In this document: piece by piece, positions 34,142 through 45,077 of the stretch
How positions within the stretch are numbered: position 1 is the first letter of the stretch
Layout of the letters: each line of letters starts with the position of its first letter
Assembly (NCBI RefSeq): GCF_011806525.1
Contig: NZ_JAAVKI010000002.1
Span: 310,001-374,000, forward strand
Source of the DNA: Thalassospira sp. HF15
Lineage (GTDB): Bacteria; Pseudomonadota; Alphaproteobacteria; Rhodospirillales; Thalassospiraceae
Direction of reading: 5' to 3'
Length of the DNA stretch: 64,000 nucleotides
Position numbers and translations under genes: made by a program
The notes under the pieces: generated by a model
What the model saw: only the letters and a program-made list of their open reading frames with translations
What the model was told of the DNA's origin: nothing
Databases searched by the model: none

Positions 34142-35452
34142 TTACAGAATAAACTTCGAAAGATCGGTATCCTTGGCCAGGTCTTCGACCTGCTCGCGGA
34201 CGTAATTGGCATCGACCTTGAATGTTTCGCCGCCGCGGTCGGTGGCGGTGAAGCTGATGTCATCCAGCAGCTTCTCCAGCACCGTATGCAGGCGACGCGC
34301 CCCGATATTTTCGACCGTTTCGTTTACATTGGCCGAAATGCGGGCAATCTCATCGACCGCATCATCGGTGAAGTCGAGTGTGACGTCCTCGGTCTGCATC
34401 AGGGCGATATACTGCTTGATCAGGGATGCTTCCGGTTCCATCAGGATGCGACGGAAGTCACCCTCGGTCAGCGCCTTCAGCTCAACGCGGATCGGCAGAC
34501 GACCCTGCAATTCCGGCAGAAGGTCGGATGGCTTGGCCAGGTGGAACGCACCTGAGCAGATAAACAGGATATGGTCGGTTTTGACCGTGCCATGCTTGGT
34601 CGAGACGTTGGTTCCTTCGATCAGCGGCAAAAGATCACGCTGAACACCTTCGCGTGACACATCACCACCGCGTTCCTGGCGCGCGGTGATCTTGTCGATC
34701 TCGTCAAGGAACACGATGCCGTTCTGTTCGACATTTTCAATCGCCTCGGCGGTGACCTTGTCATTATCAAGCAACTTGTCGCCTTCTTCATCGATCAGGC
34801 GCTCAAAGGCTTCCTCGACGGTCATGCGCTTGGGTTTGGTGTTATTGCCAAACGCTTTGCCGAACATGTCGTTCAGGTTCATCATGCCCATCTGTGCACC
34901 GGGCATGCCCGGAATATCGATGGTCGGCATCGACGCCGTGCTGCTTTCCTGAACGTTGATTTCGATTTCTTTTTGCTGAAGCTCGCCCTCGCGCAGCATC
35001 TTGCGGAACTTCTGGCGGGTTTCCGACGACGCATTTTCGCCGACCAGACCATCAAGAATGCGTTCCTCGGCCTGCATTTCGGCCTTGGCACGGACTTTCT
35101 TGCGCATGCTTTCGCGGGTCAGATCAATCGAGACTTCCACCAGATCACGCACGATCTGTTCGACATCGCGCCCGACATAACCAACTTCGGTGAATTTGGT
35201 CGCTTCGATCTTGATGAAGGGTGCCTCGGCCAGTTTGGCAAGGCGGCGCGCGATTTCGGTTTTACCGACGCCGGTCGGGCCGATCATCAGAATGTTTTTC
35301 GGAAGCACTTCATTGCGCATGGTTTCGTCAAGCTGCTGACGGCGCCAACGGTTGCGCAGCGCAATGGCGACCGCGCGCTTGGCATCCTTCTGACCGATGA
35401 TGTGACGGTCCAGTTCGGAAACAATTTCGCGCGGGCTGTAATGTTGGGTCAT
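34142..35452 (-). CDS. hslU: HslU ATPase subunit of the HslUV protease
   Basis: HslU is the AAA+ unfoldase ring that feeds substrates to HslV. The 436-residue protein has the N-terminal [16 protein letters not shown], Walker A GPTGVGKT at 58-65, the intermediate I-domain (about 110-240), Walker [11 protein letters not shown], and the C-terminal KFIL tail that inserts into HslV. It follows hslV by 60 bases on the same strand. Length is normal. Confidence 0.97.
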   Translation of the reverse strand: MTQHYSPREIVSELDRHIIGQKDAKRAVAIALRNRWRRQQLDETMRNEVLPKNILMIGPTGVGKTEIARRLAKLAEAPFIKIEATKFTEVGYVGRDVEQIVRDLVEVSIDLTRESMRKKVRAKAEMQAEERILDGLVGENASSETRQKFRKMLREGELQQKEIEINVQESSTASMPTIDIPGMPGAQMGMMNLNDMFGKAFGNNTKPKRMTVEEAFERLIDEEGDKLLDNDKVTAEAIENVEQNGIVFLDEIDKITARQERGGDVSREGVQRDLLPLIEGTNVSTKHGTVKTDHILFICSGAFHLAKPSDLLPELQGRLPIRVELKALTEGDFRRILMEPEASLIKQYIALMQTEDVTLDFTDDAVDEIARISANVNETVENIGARRLHTVLEKLLDDISFTATDRGGETFKVDANYVREQVEDLAKDTDLSKFIL

Positions 35453-35512
35453 GATTTATTCCGTATCTTTTTGCGACGAATGCAGCGGCAAGGCCCAGTT
35501 CTGGCGCCTTGC

Positions 35513-36073
35513 TTATTTGGCATCCTCGATATCAATCTTTTCCAAAAGAACATTGCCGTTGGTATAGACACAAATCTCACCGGCAATTTCCATGGCCTTG
35601 CGGGCGATTTCCTCGGCGGAAAGATCCTGATCAAGCAGGGCGCGCGCCGCAGCAAGCGCATAGTTACCCCCCGATCCAATGGCAATAATGCCATCGTCGG
35701 GTTCAAGAACATCGCCCTGGCCGGTCAGAACCAGCGACACATCCTTATCCGCCACTGCCATCATGGCTTCAAGCTTGCGCAGGTAACGGTCCGTCCGCCA
35801 GTCCTTGGCCAGTTCGACGCAGGCGCGCATGGTCTGGCCCGGATGACGGTCAAGCTTGGCTTCAAGCCGTTCCAGAAGGGTGAAGGCATCCGCGGTTGCC
35901 CCGGCAAAGCCCACCATGATCTCGCCCTTCTGGCCGATCCGGCGTACCTTGCGTGCATTGCCCTTGATCACGGTCGGCCCCAACGAGACCTGACCATCAC
36001 CGGCCACCACGACTTCATTGCCCTTGCGCACCGACAGGATCGTCGTGCCATGCCAGCTTTGTTGTTCGCTCAT
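35513..36073 (-). CDS. hslV: HslV peptidase subunit of the HslUV protease
   Basis: HslV is the threonine peptidase core of the bacterial proteasome-like protease. The 186-residue precursor is cut before Thr10 ([10 protein letters not shown]), which becomes the nucleophile. DGQVSLG and [12 protein letters not shown] are family motifs. ATG 36073 has AAGGA upstream; a longer reading adds 12 residues. It is divergent from the adenine deaminase gene. In other alphaproteobacteria hslVU lies beside hisB; here two genes sit between. Confidence 0.96.
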   Translation of the reverse strand: MSEQQSWHGTTILSVRKGNEVVVAGDGQVSLGPTVIKGNARKVRRIGQKGEIMVGFAGATADAFTLLERLEAKLDRHPGQTMRACVELAKDWRTDRYLRKLEAMMAVADKDVSLVLTGQGDVLEPDDGIIAIGSGGNYALAAARALLDQDLSAEEIARKAMEIAGEICVYTNGNVLLEKIDIEDAK

Positions 36074-36300
36074 GAATAATCCTTGAATCTTCTCGATTGC
36101 TTCGACCAAGAGTTAGCACGGCAGACGCCCCGGTCAAGGGCGGAAGCCACCCGGACCCGCCCGCATGACCTTCATCACAGCCAAAACACAGTTTCAACGC
36201 CGAGATACTCAAAAAATTCAAGGCATCCCCGCCCCACATGCTTTACCCTTGGGGCAGAAAAGAATTTCAAGAACAATCCGCGCCAAAAGGACCAGAACCG

Positions 36301-38031
36301 ATGAGCAGCAACGATCTTTCCAACACCCATCTTGGCAAATGCATCCTTGCCGGTCAGGGCAAAATCAAGGCGGATCTGGTCCTGAAAAATATCGGGCTTC
36401 TGGACGTGATCACCGGCAAGATCACCCAAACCGATATCGCAATCGTCGGCGACCGGATTGTTGGCACCCACGACAGCTATGCGGGCGAGACCGAGATTGA
36501 TTGCACCGACAAGTTCGCTGTCCCCGGCTTTATCGATACCCATCTGCATATTGAAAGCTCGCTCGTCACCCCGCTGGAATTTGATCGCTGCGTGTTGCCG
36601 CACGGGGTGACCACGGTGCTGTGCGACCCGCATGAAATCGCCAATGTGCTGGGGGCCGAGGGCATCAAATACTTCCTTGATTGCGCCGAGCAGACCGTCA
36701 TGGATGTGCGGGTGAACCTTTCATCCTGCGTACCGGCCACCGCCTTTGAAACCGCCGGCGCGCGGCTTGAAATCGAGGACCTGTTGCCGTTTCGAAGCCA
36801 CGAAAAGGTCGTCGGTCTGGCCGAAATGATGAACTATCCCGGCGTGCTCAACCTTGATCCGGGCATCATGGCCAAGCTTGAAGCCTTTCAGGATGGTCAT
36901 ATTGATGGCCATGCGCCGCTGGTGCGCGGATCGGACCTTAATGGCTATATGGCCGCAGGCATCCGTACCGATCACGAAGCCACCTCGGCCGAGGAAGCGC
37001 GCGAAAAACTTGCCAAGGGCATGGCGATCCTGATCCGCGAAGGATCGGTATCCAAGGACCTTGAGGCCTTGGCAGAAATCCTCGATGAAAACAGCTCAAG
37101 CTTCGTTGCCCTGTGCACCGATGACCGCAACCCGCTTGATATCGGCGAAGAAGGTCATCTTGATAGTCTTGTTTCGCGATTAATTGGTCATTTGAAGGCA
37201 CGTAATTGCCCAATCCATCATGCCTATCGCGCTGCATCGCATTCGGCAGCCCGCATTTTTGGCCTGCGTGATCGTGGTTTGATCGGGCCCGGTTGGCGGG
37301 CGGATATCGCCATTCTTGATGATCTTGACGCCTGCAATGTCACCGACGTGGTTGCTGCTGGTCGCCTTGTCACCAAGGATCTGTTTGCCGCCCGCAAAGA
37401 AATTGCCCCGGTCGGCCTGACTTCGATGAAAGCAACACCGGTTGGTGCCGAAGCCTTTGCCTGCGATCCCAAACCGGGTCAGAACCAGACCCCGGTGATC
37501 AAGGTCAAGCCGGGTCTTATCCTGACCTTCCGCGATGAAGCGACGTTAGAAATTGGTGATAACGGTCTCAAACCCGATCTGGATAATGACGTGATCAAGG
37601 TCGCCGTGGTCGAACGCCATGGCATCAATGGCAATATCGGGCGCAGCTTTGTGCGCGGCTTTGGCCTGAAGCGCGGGGCAATTGCCTCCTCTGTCGGGCA
37701 TGACAGCCACAATATCACGGTGGTCGGTGCAAGCGATGCCGACATGGCCGCTGCGGTCAATCGCCTGATTGAAATGGGTGGTGGCTTTGCGGTTGCCGAT
37801 GGCGGCAAAGTGACTGCTGAGCTGGCCTTGCCAGTCGCGGGGCTTATGAGCCTTGAACCCTTTGAAACCGTCGAGGAACACCTGATTGATCTGCGCAAGG
37901 CAGCCAAGGATCTCGGATGCGTTTTGCCAGAACCGTTCCTTCAGGTTGCCTTCTTGGCCCTGCCGGTGATCCCGCATCTGAAAATGACCGATCGTGGCCT
38001 GTTTGACGTCGATAAGTTCGATTTTGTTTAG
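36301..38031 (+). CDS. ade: adenine deaminase
   Basis: This enzyme converts adenine to hypoxanthine and ammonia for purine salvage or nitrogen release. The 576-residue protein is of the AdeC amidohydrolase type: metal ligands His81 and His83 in [12 protein letters not shown], then [19 protein letters not shown] and a C-terminal beta domain with [12 protein letters not shown] 36301 has AAAGGA nine bases upstream; a longer reading adds 21 residues. It is followed at 143 bases by an adenylate cyclase gene on the same strand. Confidence 0.95.
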   Translation: MSSNDLSNTHLGKCILAGQGKIKADLVLKNIGLLDVITGKITQTDIAIVGDRIVGTHDSYAGETEIDCTDKFAVPGFIDTHLHIESSLVTPLEFDRCVLPHGVTTVLCDPHEIANVLGAEGIKYFLDCAEQTVMDVRVNLSSCVPATAFETAGARLEIEDLLPFRSHEKVVGLAEMMNYPGVLNLDPGIMAKLEAFQDGHIDGHAPLVRGSDLNGYMAAGIRTDHEATSAEEAREKLAKGMAILIREGSVSKDLEALAEILDENSSSFVALCTDDRNPLDIGEEGHLDSLVSRLIGHLKARNCPIHHAYRAASHSAARIFGLRDRGLIGPGWRADIAILDDLDACNVTDVVAAGRLVTKDLFAARKEIAPVGLTSMKATPVGAEAFACDPKPGQNQTPVIKVKPGLILTFRDEATLEIGDNGLKPDLDNDVIKVAVVERHGINGNIGRSFVRGFGLKRGAIASSVGHDSHNITVVGASDADMAAAVNRLIEMGGGFAVADGGKVTAELALPVAGLMSLEPFETVEEHLIDLRKAAKDLGCVLPEPFLQVAFLALPVIPHLKMTDRGLFDVDKFDFV

Positions 38032-38174
38032 AACAACTCCAAGTAACCATTGCGATTTTTTTTCACCTGACTACTCAACGTAATGTTGTTTTTCATCCAT
38101 CGCGACTTAATCTAAAGGTATGATTATATGAACAGGTGGCACTCCGTCGCCTGGCATGATGGACATTCTATCAG

Positions 38175-40310
38175 GTGAAAATCAGGCTTCAGATTGGCGT
38201 TACCGCTGCGTTTACGACGATTGCGGTTGTGATGCTGGGTGTGACGGTCGCCTTTCTCTATGAAAGCAATCGTAACCTTGCGCTGCAAACCGCCCGTGCC
38301 GAGATGGAAAATGCCCGGCAGAAAACTGTTGATGGCCTGATCAACGTCATCGTGCCCGTTGGGCAGGTGGTGACCACCACAGCCGATATGATCAATGCCT
38401 TCCCCGATGCGATATCCGAGCCCACCGGTGGATCGGTCATGGCAAGCCAGATCAAGGGTCTGTCACAGATTTATGGCCTGTTTTTCGGGTTCGAGGAGGA
38501 TGGCCGGTTCTTTCAGGTCGTTCAGATCCCCGATGGTCTTCAAACCTTTGGCCCCAATAACAGTCCCATCCCCGAACAAAGCCGGATCATCTATCGCACA
38601 ATTGATTACGCAATATCGGGCAGCAGGCTTGATACCTACCTTTATCAATCGGACTGGGGCACCTTTACCGGCATCGAATATACCGAGGTCACCTATGACC
38701 CCAGGACCCGCACCTGGTACGAGGGCGCAAAGCAAAAAGACGACGTTTTCGTAAGCCCGTTTTATATCTTCAACAGCACCAACAAACCCGGCATGACCTT
38801 TGCCAAGCGGGTCATGAACCCGGATGGCAGCCTGATGGGCGTTGTCGGTGTCGATCTGACATTGGAAAGTATCACACAGATCCTCGGCGATATTCGCATC
38901 GGCGAGGAAGGCCGTGTCTTCATGCTCGATGGGGAACAACGCGTTCTGGCCTATAGTGGTCCCAATGGCAGCAACGACACCGAGACGCTTTTCAAGATCG
39001 GCAACCGCGAGATCACGGACCCGATTGTCAGTCGCGCCATTGCACGTTGGCGCAACAACCCCGACACCTTCATTGAATTTGTTGATGAAACGGATGGTAA
39101 AAAATACCTCGCCTCCGCCGCGGCAATCCCGGAAACCTATGGTTTGGCCCCGGTTCTGGGTCTTATTGTGCCCGAGGATGAATTCGTCGGCGACATCAAG
39201 GCAACAACCCGCAATGTGTTGCAGATCGCATCAGGGATCCTTGTCTTTACCATCATACTGATCGCCATCATTTCCCGGATGCTGAGCCGCCAGATCAATG
39301 CCGTCGCCGAAGAAGCCGAAAAGATCGGTCAGTTTGATCTGGGCGGCGATTTCGATATGAAATCCCATATCTACGAGGTTGATGCCCTGTCCAAAGCCGT
39401 GGCGAACATGAAGCTCAGCCTCAAAAGCTTTGGCGCCTATGTTCCGGCAGATGTGGTGAAATCAATCATGTCGGACGGCAAGCCGGTGGAAATCGGCGGC
39501 GAATCGCGTGAATTGTCGATCATGTTTACCGACATCGAAGGCTTTACTGCGAAAACCGAAAACTATTCGCCAACCGATCTGGCGCATGAGCTTTCGAACT
39601 ATTTGGCCGCCATGGAACACCAGATCACGATCAACGGCAACGGCACCATCGACAAGTATATCGGTGATGCGATCATGGCTTTCTGGAATGCGCCGACCAA
39701 TGATCCCGACCATGTCGATCATTCGTGCAAGGCAGCCCTTGCCTGTCGCTTGGCTGGCCGCCGACTAAACTCGATTTCCAAGGATTCCCGGCTGTTTCCG
39801 CTTTATACCCGATTTGGCCTGCACACCGATCGGGTGGTTGTCGGCAATGTCGGATCCGAACATCGCCTGCAATATACTGCCCTTGGCGAGGCGGTTAATC
39901 TGGCCTCACGGATCGAGGGACTGAACAAAATTTATGGCACGCGCATCCTCGTTACTGAGGCCACCGCAAAACGCGCATCGGATAACTTCCTGCTGAGATA
40001 TGTCGACCGTGTCGTCCCGGTCGGAACAAGTTCGCCCATCAATATCTTCGAACTGATCGGGGATCGCGACGATACGACAAACGCCCTCGTCAATATCGCC
40101 GAACAGGAAGCCGAGGTTGCGGCATGGGATGCCTGCATGGACCTTTATCACGACCAGAAATGGGCCGAAGCACATGATGCCTTCACAGCCCATCTTGGCG
40201 CCGCAACCACCCCGAAGCTGGTTGAAATCTATATCAAAAGATGCCGGGAATTTGTCGATCATCCGCCCGAAAAAAACTGGGATGAAGTCAATCATCTGAC
40301 CCGGAAATAA
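38175..40310 (+). CDS. dCACHE-HAMP class III adenylate cyclase
   Basis: This 711-residue membrane enzyme probably makes cAMP from ATP in response to an outside signal. A first membrane helix (about 7-29) is followed by a periplasmic double-CACHE domain (about 35-345, with YDPRTRTWYEGAK), a second helix (about 350-375), HAMP, and a class III cyclase domain from about 440. The metal aspartates are Asp453 (FTDIEGFT) and Asp498 (IGDAIMAF), and LGEAVNLASRIEG follows. The start is GTG, just after AGGT. A C-terminal helical tail of about 90 residues is present. The ligand is unknown. Confidence 0.9.
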   Translation: MKIRLQIGVTAAFTTIAVVMLGVTVAFLYESNRNLALQTARAEMENARQKTVDGLINVIVPVGQVVTTTADMINAFPDAISEPTGGSVMASQIKGLSQIYGLFFGFEEDGRFFQVVQIPDGLQTFGPNNSPIPEQSRIIYRTIDYAISGSRLDTYLYQSDWGTFTGIEYTEVTYDPRTRTWYEGAKQKDDVFVSPFYIFNSTNKPGMTFAKRVMNPDGSLMGVVGVDLTLESITQILGDIRIGEEGRVFMLDGEQRVLAYSGPNGSNDTETLFKIGNREITDPIVSRAIARWRNNPDTFIEFVDETDGKKYLASAAAIPETYGLAPVLGLIVPEDEFVGDIKATTRNVLQIASGILVFTIILIAIISRMLSRQINAVAEEAEKIGQFDLGGDFDMKSHIYEVDALSKAVANMKLSLKSFGAYVPADVVKSIMSDGKPVEIGGESRELSIMFTDIEGFTAKTENYSPTDLAHELSNYLAAMEHQITINGNGTIDKYIGDAIMAFWNAPTNDPDHVDHSCKAALACRLAGRRLNSISKDSRLFPLYTRFGLHTDRVVVGNVGSEHRLQYTALGEAVNLASRIEGLNKIYGTRILVTEATAKRASDNFLLRYVDRVVPVGTSSPINIFELIGDRDDTTNALVNIAEQEAEVAAWDACMDLYHDQKWAEAHDAFTAHLGAATTPKLVEIYIKRCREFVDHPPEKNWDEVNHLTRK

Positions 40311-40467
40311 CCCCAGGATCACCGTATAGCCCGATTGGTGGCCGGATCAGGGTTGCAAAACCACTGTTTGCGGCCATTGCGTAGCCACCTAGAACTGGCT
40401 TTTGTCTGACTTTATTGCTACATACGGTCCGTCATATGCATCAATATCTGCAGGAAAGGAGCTTTGC

Positions 40468-41067
40468 ATGCGCAAGGCCCGCGTTGAGCGTAACACAAAC
40501 GAAACCCAGATCATGGTCGAAGTGAACCTTGACGGGACCGGCGTTTATGACGTCGAGACCGGGGTAGGCTTCCTTGATCACATGCTCGAACAGCTTTCGC
40601 GTCACAGCCTGATGGACCTTAAAGTCCGGGCCAAGGGCGACCTGCATATTGATTTCCACCACACCACCGAAGATAGCGGCATTGCAATCGGCGAAGCCTT
40701 TGCCAAGGCGCTTGGCGACAAAAAGGGCATCACGCGCTATGGCAGCTGCCTGTTGCCGATGGACGAGGCATTGACCCGTGTCGCGCTTGATATTTCAAGC
40801 CGTCCCTATCTGATCTGGAATGTCGCATTCACCCGCGACAAGCTGGGCGATATGGATACCGAGCTGTTCCGCGAATGGTTCCAGGGCTTTGCCCAGGCAG
40901 CCGGCATCACGCTGCATGTCGAGAACCTTTATGGTGAGAACAATCACCATATCATCGAAAGTGCCTTCAAGGCGCTTGCACGGTCGCTGCGCGTAGCCAT
41001 CGAAATTGATCCGCGCAAGTCCGATGCCATTCCGTCGACCAAGGGAACCCTTGGCGGATCCTTGTAA
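40468..41067 (+). CDS. hisB: imidazoleglycerol-phosphate dehydratase HisB
   Basis: HisB removes water from imidazoleglycerol phosphate in histidine synthesis. The 199-residue single-domain form has manganese-binding DFHHTTED and the late [15 protein letters not shown] motif. It lacks the phosphatase domain of the E. coli fusion, as usual outside enterobacteria. ATG 40468 has AAAGGAG six bases upstream. It opens the his operon and is separated from the next gene by a run of hairpins. Confidence 0.97.
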   Translation: MRKARVERNTNETQIMVEVNLDGTGVYDVETGVGFLDHMLEQLSRHSLMDLKVRAKGDLHIDFHHTTEDSGIAIGEAFAKALGDKKGITRYGSCLLPMDEALTRVALDISSRPYLIWNVAFTRDKLGDMDTELFREWFQGFAQAAGITLHVENLYGENNHHIIESAFKALARSLRVAIEIDPRKSDAIPSTKGTLGGSL

Positions 41068-41070
41068 GCA

Positions 41071-41138
41071 GATCAGTTCGATCTGATCGAAAAGTTACCG
41101 GTGGCATTGATTGCCACCGGTTCAAAGAACCGGTTTTC
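41071..41138 (+). promoter_or_regulatory. hairpin array between hisB and the DUF2628 gene
   Basis: Three perfect stems occur: GATCAG/CTGATC (about 41071-41088), ACCGGTGGCA/TGCCACCGGT (41097-41106 with 41112-41121), and CCGGTTC/GAACCGG (41118-41124 with 41128-41134) followed by TTTT. The second and third share bases and cannot form together. This resembles an antiterminator/terminator pair, though a simple partial terminator is possible. Confidence 0.5.
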
Positions 41139-41139
41139 G

Positions 41140-41583
41140 ATGAAGGTTTACACAGTCCATACCCATCCCGGCGATGCCGACCCGATGGAAAACGCCATCC
41201 TGATCCGCGAAGGCTTCAATTTCTGGGCCTTTCTGCTGTCGGGCCTTTGGGCGTTGTATCATCGCTTGTGGCTGGGCTTTATCGGCCTCATGGTGATTTC
41301 AATGCTTTGTACCTTCGCGGTCGAACTGTTTGACGGCGGTCCGGAAATGGACTTTGCGCTTGCCCTTTTGACCGGCATCGGCTTTGGCCTGATCGCCAAT
41401 GATCTCAGGCGTCGCAAACTGGCCGCAAAGGGCTGGCAGATGGTTGATATCGTCGCGGGTCATGATGAAACCGACGCCGAACATCGCTGTTTTGAACGTT
41501 TCAAGAATTCACGGCGGCAGCCCCCACAATCAGTGCCCGCCGTTACCTCCACCCCCTCAACCGGGAGCCCATCCTACCCATGA
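41140..41583 (+). CDS. DUF2628 membrane protein in the his operon
   Basis: This is a 147-residue protein with two to three hydrophobic segments (about 25-45, 48-68 and 75-92; [21 protein letters not shown]). It is typical of DUF2628, whose function is not known. The C-terminus is soluble and Pro/Ser-rich. ATG 41140 gives the family start [10 protein letters not shown]; a GTG at 41101 lies in the upstream hairpin. Its stop overlaps the hisH start by four bases, so it is coupled to histidine synthesis. I recall the same neighbour in other alphaproteobacterial his operons. Confidence 0.85.
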   Translation: MKVYTVHTHPGDADPMENAILIREGFNFWAFLLSGLWALYHRLWLGFIGLMVISMLCTFAVELFDGGPEMDFALALLTGIGFGLIANDLRRRKLAAKGWQMVDIVAGHDETDAEHRCFERFKNSRRQPPQSVPAVTSTPSTGSPSYP

Positions 41584-42230
41584 GTGTTGCGATTATTGAT
41601 TACGGTTCCGGCAATCTGCGCTCTGCCGCCAAGGCGTTTGAGCGTGCTGCACGCGAAACCGGCTTTTCTGACGACATCATTGTCACCGATGACCCGGAAA
41701 AGGTCCGCAACGCCAGCCATATCGTGCTTCCGGGCGTTGGCGCCTATGCCGATTGCCGGGCGGGCCTTGATGCCGTCACCGGCATGGTTGATGTGTTGAC
41801 CGAACAAGTGATCAAGGGCGGCAAGCCGTTCTTTGGCATCTGTGTTGGCATGCAGTTGATGTCGACAGTGGGCCGCGAATTTGCTGTCACCGACGGTCTG
41901 GACTGGATTTCCGGCGAAGTTGTCGCGATCAAGCCCAGCGACCCAACCCTTAAAATCCCGCATATGGGCTGGAACGAACTGGTTCTTGATCCGGCAGGCA
42001 AGGCGCACCCGGTGCTGAAAGGTATTTCGGATGGCGATCACGCCTATTTCGTGCACAGCTATCACATGCATGTCACCAATCCTGATCAGCGATTGGCAAC
42101 GGTTTCCTATGGCGGGGATATCACGGCCATGATCGGGCGTGACAACATGATCGGCACCCAGTTCCACCCGGAAAAAAGCCAGAAAACCGGGCTGACCATC
42201 ATTGGAAACTTTCTGGGGTGGAAGCCATGA
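41580..42230 (+). CDS. hisH: imidazole glycerol phosphate synthase glutaminase subunit HisH
   Basis: HisH releases ammonia from glutamine and channels it to HisF. The 216-residue protein is a triad glutamine amidotransferase with Cys88 (GICVGMQ), His196 and Glu198 (FHPEKS). Its start overlaps the DUF2628 gene and its stop overlaps a GNAT gene (ATGA), so the operon is tightly coupled. HisF is encoded two genes downstream. Confidence 0.96.
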   Translation: MSVAIIDYGSGNLRSAAKAFERAARETGFSDDIIVTDDPEKVRNASHIVLPGVGAYADCRAGLDAVTGMVDVLTEQVIKGGKPFFGICVGMQLMSTVGREFAVTDGLDWISGEVVAIKPSDPTLKIPHMGWNELVLDPAGKAHPVLKGISDGDHAYFVHSYHMHVTNPDQRLATVSYGGDITAMIGRDNMIGTQFHPEKSQKTGLTIIGNFLGWKP

Positions 42231-42781
42231 TCGCACCATCCGATACCATTGAACCGGGCGTAATCGCCGAACGCGTGACTGAACTTTCAGCTGGCGACCT
42301 GTCCGATATCGTCGATGCCTGTACTCAGGCGATTGTCGAAGGCGGCGGTTTTGGCTGGCTGACCCCGCCGGACCGTCCGGATATGGAAAAATACTGGCGC
42401 GGTGTGTTGCTGATGCCGGGGCGTCATTTGTTTGTTTCGCGCGTTGATGGCACCATTTCGGGTGCCGCACAGTTGATCGAAACACCGGCCAACCTCGAAG
42501 CGCAGCGCCACTCCGCCCAGATTTCCGGTCATTTTGTCTCCCCGTGGGCGCGCGGGCGCGGCAATGGCAAGGCGATTGTGCGTTCGATCGAATATTTCGC
42601 CCGTGAAGCGGGCTATAGCGTTTTGAAACTCGACCTTCGCGAAACCCAGGAAGCCGCCATCGCACTGTATAACGGGCTTGGCTATGTCCGTTGGGGCATC
42701 AATCCCTATTACGCGATGGTCGATGGCAAGATGGTCGAAGGCTATTACTACACCAAGAAAATACAGGACACCGATCAGTGA
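42227..42781 (+). CDS. GNAT family N-acetyltransferase in the his operon
   Basis: This is a 184-residue acetyltransferase with the acetyl-CoA motif [21 protein letters not shown] (about 103-123) and [23 protein letters not shown]. The substrate is unknown. Stop/start overlaps join it to hisH in front (ATGA) and to hisA behind (GTGA). This position suggests a role tied to histidine synthesis or to its regulation, but no direct evidence exists in the sequence. Confidence 0.85.
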   Translation: MIAPSDTIEPGVIAERVTELSAGDLSDIVDACTQAIVEGGGFGWLTPPDRPDMEKYWRGVLLMPGRHLFVSRVDGTISGAAQLIETPANLEAQRHSAQISGHFVSPWARGRGNGKAIVRSIEYFAREAGYSVLKLDLRETQEAAIALYNGLGYVRWGINPYYAMVDGKMVEGYYYTKKIQDTDQ

Positions 42782-43506
42782 ACCTTTATCCCGCAATTGA
42801 CCTGAAAGACGGTGCATGTGTGCGCCTGCTGCGCGGCGACATGGACAAGGCAACCGTGTTTAACGACGATCCGGGCGCACAGGCTGGCGAATTTGTCGCC
42901 GCTGGCTGCCATTGGGTTCATATCGTTGATCTTAACGGCGCCTTTGCCGGTGAACCGGTCAATGGTGCGGCGGTGGACTCAATCCTGGCCGCCGTATCGG
43001 GCAAGGCCCAAACCCAGCTGGGTGGCGGCATCCGCACCATGGAAACGGTTGATTACTGGCTCAATAAAGGCATCACGCGCGTGATCCTGGGGACGGTGGC
43101 GCTGCGCAATCCCGATTTCGTCAAGGAAGCCTGTGCCAAATGGCCGGGCCGGGTTGCGGTCGGCATTGATGCCCGTGATGGCTATGTTGCGGTTGAAGGC
43201 TGGGCGGAAACATCCGAAGTCACCGCGCTTGAACTGGCCAAGAAATTCGAAGATTGCGGTGTGGCGGCGATCATCTTTACCGATATCGACCGTGATGGCG
43301 CGATGGGTGGGCCAAATATTGAGTCTACCGTGGCGCTTGCATCGGAAATCTCGACGCCTGTGATTGTCTCGGGCGGGGTTTCGTCGCTTGATGATCTGAT
43401 CGCGGTCAAGAAACATACCGATGCTGGCATTGATGGCGCGATTTCCGGTCGTGCCCTTTATGATGGCCGCATTGATCTGGCAGAGGCCATCGCGGCCCTT
43501 TCGTAA
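42778..43506 (+). CDS. hisA: phosphoribosylformimino-5-aminoimidazole carboxamide ribotide isomerase HisA
   Basis: HisA is a beta/alpha-barrel isomerase of histidine synthesis. The 242-residue protein begins [12 protein letters not shown], with the catalytic Asp8, and has [10 protein letters not shown], the second acid in [14 protein letters not shown] and [10 protein letters not shown] as phosphate loops. It starts with GTG that overlaps the GNAT stop. Internal half-barrel similarity to HisF is typical. Confidence 0.96.
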   Translation: MNLYPAIDLKDGACVRLLRGDMDKATVFNDDPGAQAGEFVAAGCHWVHIVDLNGAFAGEPVNGAAVDSILAAVSGKAQTQLGGGIRTMETVDYWLNKGITRVILGTVALRNPDFVKEACAKWPGRVAVGIDARDGYVAVEGWAETSEVTALELAKKFEDCGVAAIIFTDIDRDGAMGGPNIESTVALASEISTPVIVSGGVSSLDDLIAVKKHTDAGIDGAISGRALYDGRIDLAEAIAALS

Positions 43507-43528
43507 CCGACCCAACAGGAAACAGACC

Positions 43529-44290
43529 ATGCTGAAAACCCGTGTCATTCCCTGTCTTGACGTCAAGGACGGCCGCGTCGTCAAAGGGGTCAATTTCGTT
43601 GATCTGATCGATGCCGGCGACCCGGTCGAACAGGCCCGCATTTACGATGCCGAGGGCGCGGATGAGCTCTGCTTCCTTGATATCACGGCATCAAGCGATA
43701 ACCGCGATACCATCTTTGATGTGGTCGCCCGCACGGCCGAGGCCTGTTTTATGCCGGTCACCGTCGGCGGGGGCGTGCGTACCCTTGAAGATATCCGAAA
43801 GCTGCTGCTGGCAGGGGCCGACAAGGTTTCGATCAACACTGCTGCGGTGAAAAATCCCGATTTCGTGCGTGAAGCGGCGCGCAAGTTCGGATCGCAATGC
43901 ATTGTGGTCTCGATTGACGCCAAATCAACCGGCCCGGACACCTTTGAAATCTTTACCCATGGCGGGCGTGAACCGACCGGGATTGATGCCGTTGCATTTG
44001 CGAAACAAATGGTTGAATACGGTGCTGGCGAACTTCTTGTCACCTCGATGGACCGTGATGGCACCCAGTCTGGCTTTAACATTCCGCTGACCAAAACCAT
44101 TGCCGATGCCGTGCATGTGCCGGTTATTGCGTCCGGCGGGGTGGGGACGCTGGACCATATGGTCGAAGGCGTGCGCGACGCGCATGCATCGGCAGTTCTG
44201 GCCGCCTCGATCTTCCATTTCGGCACCTATCGCATTCGCGAGGTCAAAGACCACATGAAAGCCGCCGGTATCCCGGTCAGAGAGGACTGA
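43529..44290 (+). CDS. hisF: imidazole glycerol phosphate synthase cyclase subunit HisF
   Basis: HisF joins ammonia from HisH with PRFAR to give imidazole glycerol phosphate and AICAR. The 253-residue barrel has the catalytic Asp11 ([16 protein letters not shown]) and Asp130 ([10 protein letters not shown]). [12 protein letters not shown] and [11 protein letters not shown] are phosphate loops. ATG 43529 follows an AACAGGAAA stretch. It lies 22 bases after hisA and three before hisE. Confidence 0.97.
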   Translation: MLKTRVIPCLDVKDGRVVKGVNFVDLIDAGDPVEQARIYDAEGADELCFLDITASSDNRDTIFDVVARTAEACFMPVTVGGGVRTLEDIRKLLLAGADKVSINTAAVKNPDFVREAARKFGSQCIVVSIDAKSTGPDTFEIFTHGGREPTGIDAVAFAKQMVEYGAGELLVTSMDRDGTQSGFNIPLTKTIADAVHVPVIASGGVGTLDHMVEGVRDAHASAVLAASIFHFGTYRIREVKDHMKAAGIPVRED

Positions 44291-44293
44291 AAA

Positions 44294-44632
44294 ATGGCTG
44301 ACACCGATAAAGGCCAACACATCCTTGATGCGCTTTACGCAACCGTGGCTGCGCGCAAGGGTGCGGACCCGGAAACCAGCTATACCGCCAAGCTGTTTGC
44401 CAAGGGCACGCCCAAAATCGCCCAGAAAGTCGGCGAAGAGGCCGTTGAAACCGTGATTGCCGCCCTTGCCGAAACCCCGGAAAAGGTCGCATCTGAAAGT
44501 GCAGATTTGCTTTATCACCTGACCGTGCTTTGGGCCGATCAGGGGGTGAAGCCAGAAGATGTCTGGAAGATCCTGGCGGAGCGTCAGGGCATTTCAGGTA
44601 TTGCCGAAAAGGCATCGCGCAGCAAAGATTAA
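44294..44632 (+). CDS. hisE: phosphoribosyl-ATP pyrophosphatase HisE
   Basis: HisE hydrolyses phosphoribosyl-ATP to phosphoribosyl-AMP, the second step of histidine synthesis. The 112-residue protein has the MazG-type metal motif KVGEEAVETVIAAL and ESADLLYHLTVLW. It is not fused to HisI here. It starts three bases after the hisF stop and lies 56 bases before the HIT gene. Confidence 0.95.
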   Translation: MADTDKGQHILDALYATVAARKGADPETSYTAKLFAKGTPKIAQKVGEEAVETVIAALAETPEKVASESADLLYHLTVLWADQGVKPEDVWKILAERQGISGIAEKASRSKD

Positions 44633-44688
44633 GGCATAAAGCCTCAACTATCCGGGCAATGTCCCGACAAGGTATCAGGAGCATCACC

Positions 44689-45060
44689 ATGGCCGTTCAG
44701 CCCTACGATCCGGAAAACATCTTTGCCAAAATCCTGCGCGGCGAAATCCCGTGCACCAAGGTCTATGAAGATGACCATGTGCTGGCGTTTAACGATATTG
44801 CGCCACAGGCCCCGACCCATGTGCTGGTGATCCCCAAAGGGGCCTACACCAGCTATGACGACTTTGCGCTTAATGCCTCGGACGCCGAAATCGTCGCCTA
44901 TACCCGCGCAATCGGCAAAATCTCCAAGGAAGCTGGCGTGGTTGAAGACGGCTATCGCCTGATCGCCAATACCCGCGAACACGGTCGCCAGGACGTCCCG
45001 CACCTGCATGTGCATATCCTTGGCGGTGAGAAACTCCCGCGGATGCTGCCCGGCGCCTAA
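44689..45060 (+). CDS. HIT family nucleotide hydrolase (HinT-like)
   Basis: This 123-residue protein belongs to the histidine triad family, with His105, His107 and His109 in PHLHVHILGG. HinT-like enzymes hydrolyse AMP-lysine and other purine phosphoramidates. NIFAKILRGEIPCTKVYEDD is the family start. ATG 44689 has AGGAG upstream. It is the last gene of the his operon, before a terminator. Confidence 0.93.
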   Translation: MAVQPYDPENIFAKILRGEIPCTKVYEDDHVLAFNDIAPQAPTHVLVIPKGAYTSYDDFALNASDAEIVAYTRAIGKISKEAGVVEDGYRLIANTREHGRQDVPHLHVHILGGEKLPRMLPGA

Positions 45061-45077
45061 GCAAGACCAAACCCGAT

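Noticed and set aside
34973-36079. Plus-strand open frame opposite hslU and hslV
   Set aside because: It spans two well-defined genes and the gap between them, with no recognisable protein.
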